DNA of 40,546 bases from Akkermansiaceae bacterium (GCA_903826205.1 CAIKDP010000156.1:1-40546); one strand, 5' to 3'. Positions 26,129 to 35,924 are shown, counted from the first letter of the stretch. The notes: a model not told the origin generated them from the letters alone. A program made the numbers and translations.

Positions 26129-29100
26129 ATGCAGCCATTTCTAACACGTAATTTCCCGCGCCGGGCCTTTGTAAAAACCTGCGGGAAGATCGATTCCCCA
26201 CGCTGCTTCCTTGCCTGTTGCATCACGCTCTTCGGCACGCTTGCCGGTTTGCCTCTAGCAGCTGCAGGAGGGGAACCTCTCAGGACGCAGGCAAACTGCG
26301 TCGCCGAAGTCACGCTGACGTCCGGGAGTGCCTATCCGAACCCATTCGTGGACGTGACGCTGGACGCGCTGGTCACCGCGCCGGATGGAGGCCAGTTCAA
26401 GGTGCCGGCCTTTTGGGCGGGCGGCAATGCATGGCGCTTCCGCTATGCCTCGGCGCTTGCCGGCACGCACACTTTCCGCACCGAGTGTTCCGATGCCGCG
26501 AATCCGCAGCTGCACGGCGTCGCGGGGACAATTGAAATTTCCGCCTACCGCGGTGAGAACCTGCTCTATCGTCACGGTGCGCTTCGCGTCGCCAAAGACC
26601 AGCGGCACTTCGAGCAAGCCGACGGCACGCCTTTCTTCTGGTTAGGCGACACGTGGTGGAAAGGACTCTGCAAGCGGCTGACCCTGGAAGGGTTTCAAGA
26701 GTTGACGGCCGACCGCAAGGCCAAGGGCTTCAGCGTGATCCAGATAGTCTGCGGACCTTATCCAGATGAAGGGTTCCTCAAGCCCAGCTGGGAAAACGAA
26801 GGCGGTCAGCCCTACCTGGCGAAGGATTTGAGCGTGCTCAATCCAATGTATTTTGCTTATGCGGACAAGCGGCTCCAACACCTTGTGGACTCAGGACTGG
26901 TGCCGGCGATTGTCGGCGCCTGGGGGCGGGGCGACTGTGACGCCATGCAGGCATTCGGCGCCGCGGCACTCAAACGCCACTGGCGGAATCTCGTGGCGCG
27001 CTATGGTGCCTATCCGGTGATGTGGATTGTGGCGGGTGAAATCGCCGATGAAACCAAATGGGGCCAGGGGCCGTGGGCTGAAGTGGCGGCGTATGTGAGA
27101 AGCATCGACCCCTATCACCGCCCGCTCACCTGTCATACCGCTCCCGGCAACGGACGGCGCGGCGCGAGTGGCGACGCTTGTCTGATAGATTTCGACATGG
27201 TCGGGGGCAATCACGACGCCCCCACCGCCATGTCGGCCAAGACGCTGGCCATTCTAACATCAGCGCGCGCGACGTCGCCGCCCATGCCGGTGCTGGTCGG
27301 CGAGACCTGCTACGAAGGGCACATGCAGCAAGGGTTCCACGATGTGCAGCGGCATTTGTTCTGGATGTATCTGCTCGCCGGGGCGGCGGGCCACACCTAT
27401 GGCGCGGCCGGGGTCATGCCGGCGGGCGTGGCTGGCGAGCATGGGAATTGGGGCGCCTGGAGCGGCCAACCCTATGACTGGACCACCTGGCAGGAAGGCA
27501 TGAACTACGCCGGCTCAACCCAGCTCGGGCTCGGCAAGAAATTGCTGGAAAAGTATCCATGGTGGCGGTTTGAGCCGCATCCCGAGTGGGTGGACGCAGG
27601 TGGCCATGCCGCGGGGATACCCGGTGAAGTGCGCTTCATCTATCTGCCCCGCCGCAACATCTACAACTGGGACGGCCCGACCGTGAAAAATCTTGAGCCG
27701 GGCGTCGATTGGCACGCCTACTACTTTGATCCGGCGACCGGCCGCATCTTTGATCAGGGCGTGCTCAAGGCCCGGGCACAAACCGGTGACACGACGGCGC
27801 CGCCTGTTGAGTTCAAAAAGAACGTGCCATCACCACAGGATTGGGTGCTGGTGCTGGAACGGGTGAAACCAGCGAACGTGGCGCCGTCCCAGACAGATCT
27901 TGGATTTGCGGATCCAGCAAACACCCCGCCGCCACCGGCCGGCGCGATCGGGCAGTCCAACCGCGCCCCGGACTTCGATGTCCTGCCAGGTTTCCAACAG
28001 GTTCCAGCGGGCTTTGGCAATGTGGCGTTCTACTGGTGGCTCGGCGACAAACTCACCAAGGAGCGCCTGACCTGGCAACTCGACCAGTTGAAGGATCACA
28101 GCACCTCGGGGCTTCAGATCAACTACGCCCATAGCGACAAGGGCGGGCAATCCTGGGGCTACACCTTGCCGAGCGATCCGCCACTGTTCAGCGAGGACTG
28201 GTGGCGCTTGACCCAGTGGTTCGTCCAGGAGGCGAAACAACGCGGCATGGCCGTCAGTCTCAGCGACTACACCTTGGGCTGGGCCGGTCAGGGGTGGTTC
28301 GTCGACGAGGCCCGGAAAAAGTACCCGGAGCTGCCTGGCGCCAGCCTCAGTTCAAGCTCGATACCGGTGGCAGGCAAAACCGTCACGACCAAGGTGCCAC
28401 CTGCGGTGCTGTCCCTATCAGCGTACAACAAGCAGACAAGGCAATGGGTTGATCTGCGTGGCGCAGTGAAAGATGGGTCGCTGGAATGGCACGTGCCTGC
28501 AGGCGAATGGGTGCTGACCCAGGTTGAGGCGAAACACAACCCGGTGTCCATCGATCCCATGAACCCGGCGTCCGGGCGCGGCATCATCGAGTGTTTCTAC
28601 CAGAAGTTCGAGGACAAGAACCCCGGTGAGAGCGGCAAGGGCATCAATTTCTTTTTCTCCGATGAGCTCAGTTTCGGGATCCAAGGCTGGCTCTGGAACC
28701 CGCATTTCAGCGAGGAGTTCAAGCTGCGCAAAGGCTACGACGTGACGCCGGAACTGGCTGGATTGTTCACCGACATCGGCCCGCGCACCGCGAAGATCCG
28801 CCTCGACTACTCCGATGTCATGGTGGCCCTTTCCGAGGCGAACTATTTCAAGCCGATCTTCGACTGGCACCAACAACGGGGAATGACCATGGGCTGCGAT
28901 CATGGTGGACGCGGCCAGGACCCGCTGGAATTCGGCGACTATTTCCGGACCCAGCGCTGGAACCAGGGCCCTGGCGCCGACCAGCCGCACCTAACCAAAA
29001 ACCTGTTCAAGGCCAAAGTCGCCTCGTCGATGGCCCACCTGTACCTGCGTCCACGCGTCTGGCTGGAAGGCTTCTATGGCAGCGGCTGGGACACCACCAG

Positions 29101-31399
29101 CGGGATGGTGGGCGATGCCATCTTATCCAACTTCGCCCATGGCTACAACCTGCTGTCATTCCATGGACTCTACTATTCGACCCATGGCGGCTGGTGGGAA
29201 TGGGCGCCGCCATGCAACCATTTCCACATGCCGTACTGGCCGCACATGAAGCCGATGATGCGCGGCGTCGAGCGCCTCTCCTATCTGATGAGCCAGGGCC
29301 ACCACCGCTGCGATGTGGCGGTGATCTATCCGGTCGAGGCGGTGGAAGCCGACCGCAAGGGCGGGATGGAGGCGTTCAGGCTATCTAACAGGATTGGCGA
29401 CAAGTTATACGAAACGGGGATCGACTTCGACTACATGGATTTTCAGTCGTTGGCGCGGGCCAAGGTGGTGGACAAGAAACTCGAGGTCAGCGGCGAGACC
29501 TACGCCGTGTTGGTCCTGCCATCAATGAAGGCGATGCGCTGGATCACCTTGCAAAAGGCCCTCGAATTTCAGCGGGCGGGTGGGCTTGTCGTCGTTGTCG
29601 GCGAGCTGCCCGAGGCGAGTGACCGGATGGGGAGCGACGACCCCGAACTGACCCGGCTTGCCGCAGAGTTCAAGACCCGCATTGCCACGGCGGAGGAACT
29701 GATTGGTGTGGTTGGCAAGGCGTTGCCGCGCGACTACCGCGGCGAAGGCGAGATCAATCACCGCCGGATCGGCGGGCGCGATGTCTACATGATCTATGGG
29801 GCGTCGAAGGGCAGCCTTGCCGGGTTCCGGGCGTCGGGCAAGGTCGAACTCTGGAACCCATGGGATGGCACGGTCGAACCGCTCGCCGTCGAAAACCAAT
29901 CCGCCACCGCCACTGAGCTCAGGCTGCCGCTGGACAAGCAGGAAGTTCAGCTCATTGTGTTCTCGCCGGGTAAGGCGCTTGTCCATGACGGCCAACCGCT
30001 GGCGGCGGTGACAACCTATCCAGTGGACTCCAACGGTTGGGGATTTGAGTTGGTGCCGACTTTGGACAACCGCTTCGGCGACTACCATTGGCCGCCGACC
30101 CGCGCGTTGATCGGGGCGGAAGCGAGGATTTTCAACTACACCGGGCCCGGGGCGCAGACGCCGGTCGAAACCACCGCCGGTTTCGGGCCGAAGCTCTGGA
30201 TGCTCGGACCGGTCCCCGCCACCTTCGATGACACGGCCTTGCAGAAGTTGACCTCGATCGCTCCCGCTCAGGCAGTGGCGTCCGTCGGCGGCAACGTCCG
30301 CTGGACCCCGTACGAATTCTCGTGGCGCTGGGGCAAGCAGAACGACCCCGGCCACCAAGGATACCATGGACTCAAGGCGGATGTCAGCGACGAGTTCCTC
30401 TGCCTCGGCAAGCCCCAACAAGGAGCCAACGAAACAAACTATATATCGGAGGCTGGCGGGACGAGTTATTATATATGGACCAGCGTTCCCATCGCCAATG
30501 AGACAACGGCCTATCCAGTCGCCGCCGGCACGGCACTGCCGGATGCGGTCTGGGTCAACGGGAAAATTGTCCAACTCGGCGTGGCGGTGCAACTGAACCC
30601 CGGCGCCAACAGCTTGCTGGCGCGTTATCCAAAGGCTGGCCGCGGATATTTGGTGATGGCGACCAAAATCCCGGCGCCGCTGCCACCCACTCCAACAGAC
30701 GGGATGGGACGTCCCCTGTTTGAGGAAAAGCCGTTGGCCATGCGCTGGTGGCACAACCCTGACATTCTTGCGTTTGACTCCCACCCGCAGATCAAGCAAC
30801 CGGTCGGCACCTATCAGTTCATGTCGCCACCGGGCTTGAAGGAATTGGTGGTGGAGGACGCGCAGGGCGGATTGGAGGTCATGGTTGCCGGAGCCAGGTT
30901 GAAACAAGACGGCAACCGTTTCATCGTCGGGACGGTGTCGCCCGGCCCGGCACCGGTCACGATCACGGTGACCCAACAACGCGGGGCCTACGCCGGGGCG
31001 GCCTTGCCCGAATACATCCGTATGGTCTGCGGCGAAGGCTTGTTCGACTTGGGGGACTGGTCGTTGAACGATGGCTTGAGATGCTACTCAGGAGGCGCCA
31101 GGTACCGCAAGGTCATCGAGATTCCCCGCTGCAAGCGGGTGGTCTTGAACCTTGGCGAAGTGTGCGCCTCGGCGGAGGTTTTTGTGGATGGGAAATCCGC
31201 GGGGATTCGTGCCATGCCGCCATGGACCTTCGACCTAACCGGTTTGCTGAATGCCGGCACCCAACACAAACTCGAGGTCCTGGTCTATAGCGCGCTGGAC
31301 AACCACTACCGGACGATACCCACTCATTACACGGCATGCAGAAAGTCAGGCCTGATCGGTCCGGTCAGCCTCGAAGTGATCAACCCCGAAAATCAATGA
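26129..31399 (+). CDS. Fused secreted enzyme: GH140-like (DUF5060-DUF4038) module plus GH106-like alpha-L-rhamnosidase module
   Basis: 1756 residues from ATG 26129; an ATG at 26099 lies in repeat-like DNA. A hydrophobic signal segment (CFLACCITLFGTLAGLPLAA) precedes a DUF5060 beta-sandwich (about 50-145), a DUF4038/apiosidase-like TIM barrel (about 150-465; FFWLGDTWWKGL, IQIVCGPYPDEG, WIVAGE with Glu304, PVLVGETCYEG with Glu392) and a C-terminal beta domain (EKYPWWRFEPHPEW). A proline-rich linker (NTPPPPAGAI) near 600 leads to a GH106-like module (YWWLGDKLTKERLTWQLDQL, WWRLTQWFVQEAKQRGM, NFFFSDELSFG) that runs to a galactose-binding-like end (AEVFVDGKSAG). GH140 includes RG-II apiosidase; GH106 includes RG-II-active alpha-L-rhamnosidase. 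A single polypeptide could remove adjacent sugars. The stop overlaps the next gene as ATGA. Confidence 0.85.
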   Translation: MQPFLTRNFPRRAFVKTCGKIDSPRCFLACCITLFGTLAGLPLAAAGGEPLRTQANCVAEVTLTSGSAYPNPFVDVTLDALVTAPDGGQFKVPAFWAGGNAWRFRYASALAGTHTFRTECSDAANPQLHGVAGTIEISAYRGENLLYRHGALRVAKDQRHFEQADGTPFFWLGDTWWKGLCKRLTLEGFQELTADRKAKGFSVIQIVCGPYPDEGFLKPSWENEGGQPYLAKDLSVLNPMYFAYADKRLQHLVDSGLVPAIVGAWGRGDCDAMQAFGAAALKRHWRNLVARYGAYPVMWIVAGEIADETKWGQGPWAEVAAYVRSIDPYHRPLTCHTAPGNGRRGASGDACLIDFDMVGGNHDAPTAMSAKTLAILTSARATSPPMPVLVGETCYEGHMQQGFHDVQRHLFWMYLLAGAAGHTYGAAGVMPAGVAGEHGNWGAWSGQPYDWTTWQEGMNYAGSTQLGLGKKLLEKYPWWRFEPHPEWVDAGGHAAGIPGEVRFIYLPRRNIYNWDGPTVKNLEPGVDWHAYYFDPATGRIFDQGVLKARAQTGDTTAPPVEFKKNVPSPQDWVLVLERVKPANVAPSQTDLGFADPANTPPPPAGAIGQSNRAPDFDVLPGFQQVPAGFGNVAFYWWLGDKLTKERLTWQLDQLKDHSTSGLQINYAHSDKGGQSWGYTLPSDPPLFSEDWWRLTQWFVQEAKQRGMAVSLSDYTLGWAGQGWFVDEARKKYPELPGASLSSSSIPVAGKTVTTKVPPAVLSLSAYNKQTRQWVDLRGAVKDGSLEWHVPAGEWVLTQVEAKHNPVSIDPMNPASGRGIIECFYQKFEDKNPGESGKGINFFFSDELSFGIQGWLWNPHFSEEFKLRKGYDVTPELAGLFTDIGPRTAKIRLDYSDVMVALSEANYFKPIFDWHQQRGMTMGCDHGGRGQDPLEFGDYFRTQRWNQGPGADQPHLTKNLFKAKVASSMAHLYLRPRVWLEGFYGSGWDTTSGMVGDAILSNFAHGYNLLSFHGLYYSTHGGWWEWAPPCNHFHMPYWPHMKPMMRGVERLSYLMSQGHHRCDVAVIYPVEAVEADRKGGMEAFRLSNRIGDKLYETGIDFDYMDFQSLARAKVVDKKLEVSGETYAVLVLPSMKAMRWITLQKALEFQRAGGLVVVVGELPEASDRMGSDDPELTRLAAEFKTRIATAEELIGVVGKALPRDYRGEGEINHRRIGGRDVYMIYGASKGSLAGFRASGKVELWNPWDGTVEPLAVENQSATATELRLPLDKQEVQLIVFSPGKALVHDGQPLAAVTTYPVDSNGWGFELVPTLDNRFGDYHWPPTRALIGAEARIFNYTGPGAQTPVETTAGFGPKLWMLGPVPATFDDTALQKLTSIAPAQAVASVGGNVRWTPYEFSWRWGKQNDPGHQGYHGLKADVSDEFLCLGKPQQGANETNYISEAGGTSYYIWTSVPIANETTAYPVAAGTALPDAVWVNGKIVQLGVAVQLNPGANSLLARYPKAGRGYLVMATKIPAPLPPTPTDGMGRPLFEEKPLAMRWWHNPDILAFDSHPQIKQPVGTYQFMSPPGLKELVVEDAQGGLEVMVAGARLKQDGNRFIVGTVSPGPAPVTITVTQQRGAYAGAALPEYIRMVCGEGLFDLGDWSLNDGLRCYSGGARYRKVIEIPRCKRVVLNLGEVCASAEVFVDGKSAGIRAMPPWTFDLTGLLNAGTQHKLEVLVYSALDNHYRTIPTHYTACRKSGLIGPVSLEVINPENQ

Positions 31400-33057
31400 A
31401 TACACCTCCCCTGCTGATTGCCATGTTGATTACCGCAGTTGCCCTGCCTGGCCCGACTCCAGCTACAGCCGCTGATGCGGGACAAGCCCTCACCGCACAA
31501 GCGAACTGTGTCGCCGAAGTTACTCTAACATCCTCGGTGTCCTATCCGAACGCTTTTCTGGAGGTGACGCTCGATGCGCTGGTGACCGCGCCGGATGGCC
31601 GGCAGTTCAAGGTCCCGGCATTTTGGGCGGGCGGCAATCTATGGCGATTCCGCTATGCCTCGGGGGCGGTCGGCACGCACGCCTATCGCACCGAGTGCTC
31701 CGATACCGGGAATGCGACACTGCACGGCGTCAATGGCAAGATTGAAATCGTTCCCTACCACGGCGACAACCCGCTCTATGGCCACGGCCCGATTCGCGTC
31801 GCCAAAGACCAGCGGCACTTCGAGCATGCCGACGGCACACCGTTCTTCTGGTTAGGCGACACCTGGTGGAAAAACCTGTGCCAGCGGATGACATGGGAAG
31901 GCTTCCAGCAGCTGGCGGCCGACCGCAAGGCCAAGGGCTTCAGCGTCATTCAGATCGTGTGCGGGCCATATCCCGATGAGGGGGCGTTCGACACACGCTG
32001 GGAGAACGAAGGCGGGATGCCTTACGCAACCAAGGATTTCAGCGTGATCAATCCTGGCTACTTCACTTTCGCTGATCGGCGCATTCAACACCTCGTGGAA
32101 GCAGGCATGGTCCCGGCAATCGTCGGCGGATGGCATTCGTATAAGGAGGCCGTGAAGGACTTCGACGGGACCGGATGGCCCAATCAAAATTTCGAGTATA
32201 TGCACTTGATCGGCGAAGCGGGTTTCAAGCGGCATTGGCGTAACCTCATTGCGCGGTATGGTGCCTATCCTGTGGTCTGGATGATCGGCGGCGAGGCTGC
32301 CGGCCCGCAATGGACCGAATTGGCAAGGTATGTCCGCGATACCGACCCATATCACCATCCCGCGACGATGCACCCTCCCGGTGGCAAGACCGGCCGGCAG
32401 GCAGTCACCGACCCAAGCGTGCTCAGCTTCGACATGCTGCAAACTCCACATGGCGATGGCACCGCGGGCGCAGCCGTTGCAAAATTGAGGGGCACCTGTT
32501 CGAGCACCCCGGGCATGCCCGTTCTGATAGGCGAGTGCAGCTATGAAGGCCAAACCGCCGTCGGGGATGCTCAGCGTTACCTGTTTTGGGGATGCATGCT
32601 CAACGGCGCGGCGGGCCACACCTACGGCGCGTCGGGCGTCTGGAACGCGGGCACAGCGACCGATCCCGGAACATTCCCTGTCTGGGACTGGACAACGTGG
32701 GCGGAGGGGATGAACTTCTTGGGTTCGACGCAACAGGGACTGGGCAAGAAACTGCTTGAGAAGTATCCATGGTGGCGATTTGAGCCGCATCCGGAATGGG
32801 CCGAAGCGGGTTCCTTTGCGGCAGGCATCCCCGGCGAAGTGCGGTTCATCTACCAGCCCAAACGCGATATATACGATTGGAATAGCCCGCAAGTGAAGGG
32901 TCTCGAGCCCAACGTGCCCTATCACGCCTTCTACTTCAATCCATGCAACGGCATGCGACACGCCATAGGCGCAGTTGCCAGTGGCGGCACATACAAGGCG
33001 CCGGCACTGCCTTCGCCTCAGGACTGGGTGCTGGTGCTTGAACGCGGGAAACCGTAA
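31396..33057 (+). CDS. Secreted GH140-like (DUF5060-DUF4038) glycoside hydrolase, paralogue of the fusion's first module
   Basis: 553 residues. The ATG at 31396 overlaps the upstream TGA (ATGA) and begins a signal peptide (PPLLIAMLITAVALPGPTPA). The protein matches the first 580 or so residues of the upstream fusion closely: NCVAEVTLTS, FKVPAFWAGGN, RVAKDQRHFE, FFWLGDTWWKNL, IQIVCGPYPDEG, VVWMIGGE (Glu300), PVLIGECSYEG (Glu380) and EKYPWWRFEPHPEW. It stops with PSPQDWVLVLERGKP, just where the fusion crosses into its linker. In GH140 apiosidase an Asp and a Glu are catalytic; here the first candidate position is Glu. A tandem duplication followed by fusion, or fission, is likely. The next gene starts 8 bp downstream. 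Confidence 0.88.
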   Translation: MNTPPLLIAMLITAVALPGPTPATAADAGQALTAQANCVAEVTLTSSVSYPNAFLEVTLDALVTAPDGRQFKVPAFWAGGNLWRFRYASGAVGTHAYRTECSDTGNATLHGVNGKIEIVPYHGDNPLYGHGPIRVAKDQRHFEHADGTPFFWLGDTWWKNLCQRMTWEGFQQLAADRKAKGFSVIQIVCGPYPDEGAFDTRWENEGGMPYATKDFSVINPGYFTFADRRIQHLVEAGMVPAIVGGWHSYKEAVKDFDGTGWPNQNFEYMHLIGEAGFKRHWRNLIARYGAYPVVWMIGGEAAGPQWTELARYVRDTDPYHHPATMHPPGGKTGRQAVTDPSVLSFDMLQTPHGDGTAGAAVAKLRGTCSSTPGMPVLIGECSYEGQTAVGDAQRYLFWGCMLNGAAGHTYGASGVWNAGTATDPGTFPVWDWTTWAEGMNFLGSTQQGLGKKLLEKYPWWRFEPHPEWAEAGSFAAGIPGEVRFIYQPKRDIYDWNSPQVKGLEPNVPYHAFYFNPCNGMRHAIGAVASGGTYKAPALPSPQDWVLVLERGKP

Positions 33058-33064
33058 TGGATCG

Positions 33065-35182
33065 ATGACAACATCACCCCATTTTTGGAGTAATACAAAA
33101 TCCGCCATGTCCCACCCCTCCCCATCCATCCACGTCACCTCATCAGCCTCAGGAATGCGCCCGGTGGAATTCCCAGCGCATTCCCGGAGAAAAATTCCCA
33201 CCGCCCACTCATCGGTTCGCCACGCGCCGTTCCTAACGATAGCAGCCCTTTGCGCCCTGGCTTCATCGGCGGTGCATGCCGATGACGACCCATTACGGGT
33301 CATCTCCCCCAGCCTTGATGTGCGGATGTCACCGAATCATCCGGGGCTCGAAGCATTGGATCTCGATGGTCTGGGGCTCGGCAAGCGCGGCCCCAATGTC
33401 ATCGGCAAGCCCGACCCGGCCGCCTTCGGGGATCCGGCCGCCGGCTCCCGCAACATGCCGGACGCGGGTAATCTGTTAGATAACTTCACCACCTCGGCCA
33501 CCCCCATCTCCGGGGGCGTGAGCGTCGCCTACCATCACCGCGGCGAGCCTGCTGGCACGCCTCCGTCATGGACCATTGAGTCGGACGGACGCGGGCTGCG
33601 GTTGATCTCCCAATGGAGTGCCGCGAGCGCTCCCGAACCGCTGCCACTGATCATTGACGCCCGCATCTGCCATGCGTCCTTGCTCGGCCTGTTCAACGCG
33701 GATGGCCGGATCGCACTGCCTGCAGTCCTGCATTTCCCCGGACGCGGATCCCTGCGCATCACCACACCGGCAGCCAAGGATGCCACCCTCGAATACCTCA
33801 CCGGCAGCAAGAATTTCATCCGGATCACCTTTCCGTCCGCCACCCAAGCCACTCCCAGGATCGCCTTCGATCTAACCGTCACCGCGATCCATCCCGAGCT
33901 GCCGGAGATCGGGGCCGACCGCAGGTTTGACGCGTTCCGTCGCAACTGGCTCAACATCCTGCAACTCAATCCCGAGCTTCGCGTGCTGGCTAACAACGTC
34001 GCCAGCACGCCCTGTGGGCTTTGCTATTACAAGTACGCCGATATTGCCACCCACACCCCGCCGCTGGCGGATGGCCTCACCGCCCTCGACCTCATGCGTC
34101 AGACCATGGACGCCATGCTCGCCGGGAAGAAAACCTACGGCATGCCCGGAAGCGGAAGCGAATCCGGCAGCGCCTATCCGGTGGAATCAGCCGACACCTT
34201 TCCATCGCTGGTGATCGCGGCGGGTATCTGCGCGGCAGGCGACACGAATGCCGCCTGGCTGCGCGCTCATTATGCCGGCATCAAGGCCTGGGCTGAGCGG
34301 ATGTTGGCAACTGACATCAACGGCAACGGCCTGATCGAATACAGCCCGGCCACCGGCAATTCCGGTTCCTGGAACGAAGGCGAACCCAAGGTGCGGCCAT
34401 CTAACTGGTGGGACGCCATCGGCTTCGGCCATGAGGACGCCTACGCCAATGCGCTCGCCTACCGGGCCTTGCACAGCATGGCGCGGATGGCCGCAAGCCT
34501 CGATGACAACGCCGGCGCCGCACGTTACCGTGCCGCCGCCGACAAGCTCAAAGCCGCCTATTTTCCCGCCTTCTATAACCCGGACACCGGCATCCTCGGC
34601 GGTTGGAGAAGTGCCGATGGCCAGCTTCACGACTACTGGTTCCTCTTCGTGAATGGCATCGCCATCGATTATGGCTTGGTGGCGCCCGAGCGTGCCGCCG
34701 CCATTGCCGATCGGCTCTTGAACAAGATCAAAGAGGTCGGCTACACCCGGTTCGATATGGGCCTGCCTGGCAATCTGGTCTCCATCGCCCGCAAGGACTA
34801 TGCCCACAAGGTTCGGCGCTGGGGCGGCGGTCGGCGCGAAGACAATGCCGATGGCTTCCAGATCTACGAAAACGGTGGTGCCACCGCCTGCTTCGCCTAT
34901 TTCACGCTGGCCGCCTTGTACGATCTCGGCCGGCGCGAAGCGGCGGATCAGATCCTGCTGCCGATGCTTGGGGGATTCGACCAGTGCGGATTTGAAGGCC
35001 AAGGCGCCAATGGCATGACCAACGATTGGCGGAAGTGGGATGGAACGCCGATGGGTTATGAAGGCTTCCTGGTCGACAACTATTATGCCCTGTTAGCCGT
35101 CGTCGCCCGCGCGCGGGGCGGTCATCTCTTCAGCGAGAAGGAACCGCCTGCGGCCGGAGCGGGCACCCACCCTGCACCATGA
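33065..35182 (+). CDS. Secreted six-hairpin glycosidase-like protein
   Basis: About 705 residues if ATG 33065 is used (8 bp after the previous stop); ATGs at 33107 and 33155 are alternatives, and the signal core APFLTIAALCALASSAVHA sits far downstream, so a later start is possible. After a beta-rich N-terminal region the protein is an (alpha/alpha)6 toroid of the GH37/63/78 superfamily type: NSGSWNEGEPKVRPSNWWDA, GFGHEDAYANALAYRALHSM, WFLFVNGIAIDYGLV, GGRREDNADGFQIYENGG, YEGFLVDNYYALLAV. The acidic residues in SWNEGEP and EGFLVDNYYA suit an inverting glycosidase. No family number can be assigned. Its first 45 bp resemble those of the gene at 35925. Its stop overlaps the next ATG (ATGA). Confidence 0.72.
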   Translation: MTTSPHFWSNTKSAMSHPSPSIHVTSSASGMRPVEFPAHSRRKIPTAHSSVRHAPFLTIAALCALASSAVHADDDPLRVISPSLDVRMSPNHPGLEALDLDGLGLGKRGPNVIGKPDPAAFGDPAAGSRNMPDAGNLLDNFTTSATPISGGVSVAYHHRGEPAGTPPSWTIESDGRGLRLISQWSAASAPEPLPLIIDARICHASLLGLFNADGRIALPAVLHFPGRGSLRITTPAAKDATLEYLTGSKNFIRITFPSATQATPRIAFDLTVTAIHPELPEIGADRRFDAFRRNWLNILQLNPELRVLANNVASTPCGLCYYKYADIATHTPPLADGLTALDLMRQTMDAMLAGKKTYGMPGSGSESGSAYPVESADTFPSLVIAAGICAAGDTNAAWLRAHYAGIKAWAERMLATDINGNGLIEYSPATGNSGSWNEGEPKVRPSNWWDAIGFGHEDAYANALAYRALHSMARMAASLDDNAGAARYRAAADKLKAAYFPAFYNPDTGILGGWRSADGQLHDYWFLFVNGIAIDYGLVAPERAAAIADRLLNKIKEVGYTRFDMGLPGNLVSIARKDYAHKVRRWGGGRREDNADGFQIYENGGATACFAYFTLAALYDLGRREAADQILLPMLGGFDQCGFEGQGANGMTNDWRKWDGTPMGYEGFLVDNYYALLAVVARARGGHLFSEKEPPAAGAGTHPAP

Positions 35183-35889
35183 GGTCCATGAAACCTGATA
35201 GATACCCCATGAGTCATCCCAATTTGTCCCTGACACCGGGCCTGATGCGCCTGTTTTCAATCGCCATCCCGTGTGCGGCAATGCTGGCCGGAGTCGCCGC
35301 CGCGCAGCAGGATGTTGAGATCCAGTGGCACAACGTGCGGCGGGTCAACCGCAGTAACGCCTCGCTGCAGGCGGTCGTCACGCCGCTGATGTCGCGCAGT
35401 TCGCCGCTGCACGACAAAGTCTGGCAGGCACTCAAAGACCTCCATGCGCAGCACGTGCGCTATGTGCCCTGGCTGCCCTATCCCAAGCTGGCCGTGGCGG
35501 AACTCGAGCCGCCGGAGAACGGCAAAACTTCCTGGGATTTTTCGTTGATCGACCCATTCACCATCGACTTCCTGGAGGCAACCAAGGGGCATTCTGTCAT
35601 GCTCAACTTCAGCACCATTCCGCAGTGGATGTTCAAGACACCGCAACCGGTGAGCTACCCGGCCGACCCCAACCACGCCGTGTGGGACTACACACAAGGC
35701 ACCGAGTTGCGGGATCCGTCCGATAACACCCACAACCAACCGGCCGCCATAAGCATTGCCGGCTCCGCCGGGGGAATGCAGGAGACGGTCGATCAGACCA
35801 CCGGCTTCAATCCGCCGGCAGCGCGGCAGCTGGACTCTGACAAAAGTGAGCTGGCAGGATTGGCGGTCCAGGTGATCACGCTGCCCTAG
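35179..35889 (+). CDS. GH39-like glycosidase with the catalytic middle deleted in frame
   Basis: 236 residues. A signal peptide (LMRLFSIAIPCAAMLAGVAA) is followed by the start of a GH39-like TIM barrel (LKDLHAQHVRYVPWLPYPKL, TSWDFSLIDPFTIDFLEATK, GHSVMLNFSTIPQWMF, YTQGTELRDPS). At about residue 181 it jumps directly to what looks like the family's C-terminal beta-sandwich (NQPAAISIAGSAGGMQETVD, LAGLAVQVITLP). Relatives of this type normally have a few hundred residues between, carrying both catalytic glutamates, which are absent. The frame is intact, but the product should be inactive as a glycosidase. ATGA overlap with the upstream gene and close spacing downstream show that it still sits in the operon. 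Junction is near 35719-35730. Confidence 0.72.
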   Translation: MRSMKPDRYPMSHPNLSLTPGLMRLFSIAIPCAAMLAGVAAAQQDVEIQWHNVRRVNRSNASLQAVVTPLMSRSSPLHDKVWQALKDLHAQHVRYVPWLPYPKLAVAELEPPENGKTSWDFSLIDPFTIDFLEATKGHSVMLNFSTIPQWMFKTPQPVSYPADPNHAVWDYTQGTELRDPSDNTHNQPAAISIAGSAGGMQETVDQTTGFNPPAARQLDSDKSELAGLAVQVITLP

Positions 35890-35924
35890 TGAATCAGACC
35901 GACCTCAGAGGTCCCCAAATTGGA

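Noticed and set aside
29522-30979. Long minus-strand open frame inside the GH106-like module (485 aa)
   Set aside because: It lies fully inside a well-supported plus-strand gene and its translation has the Arg/Gly/Pro-rich look of an antisense shadow.
31852-33303. Long minus-strand open frame opposite the second GH140-like gene (483 aa)
   Set aside because: It is antisense to a recognisable enzyme and spans a gene boundary; no domain is seen.
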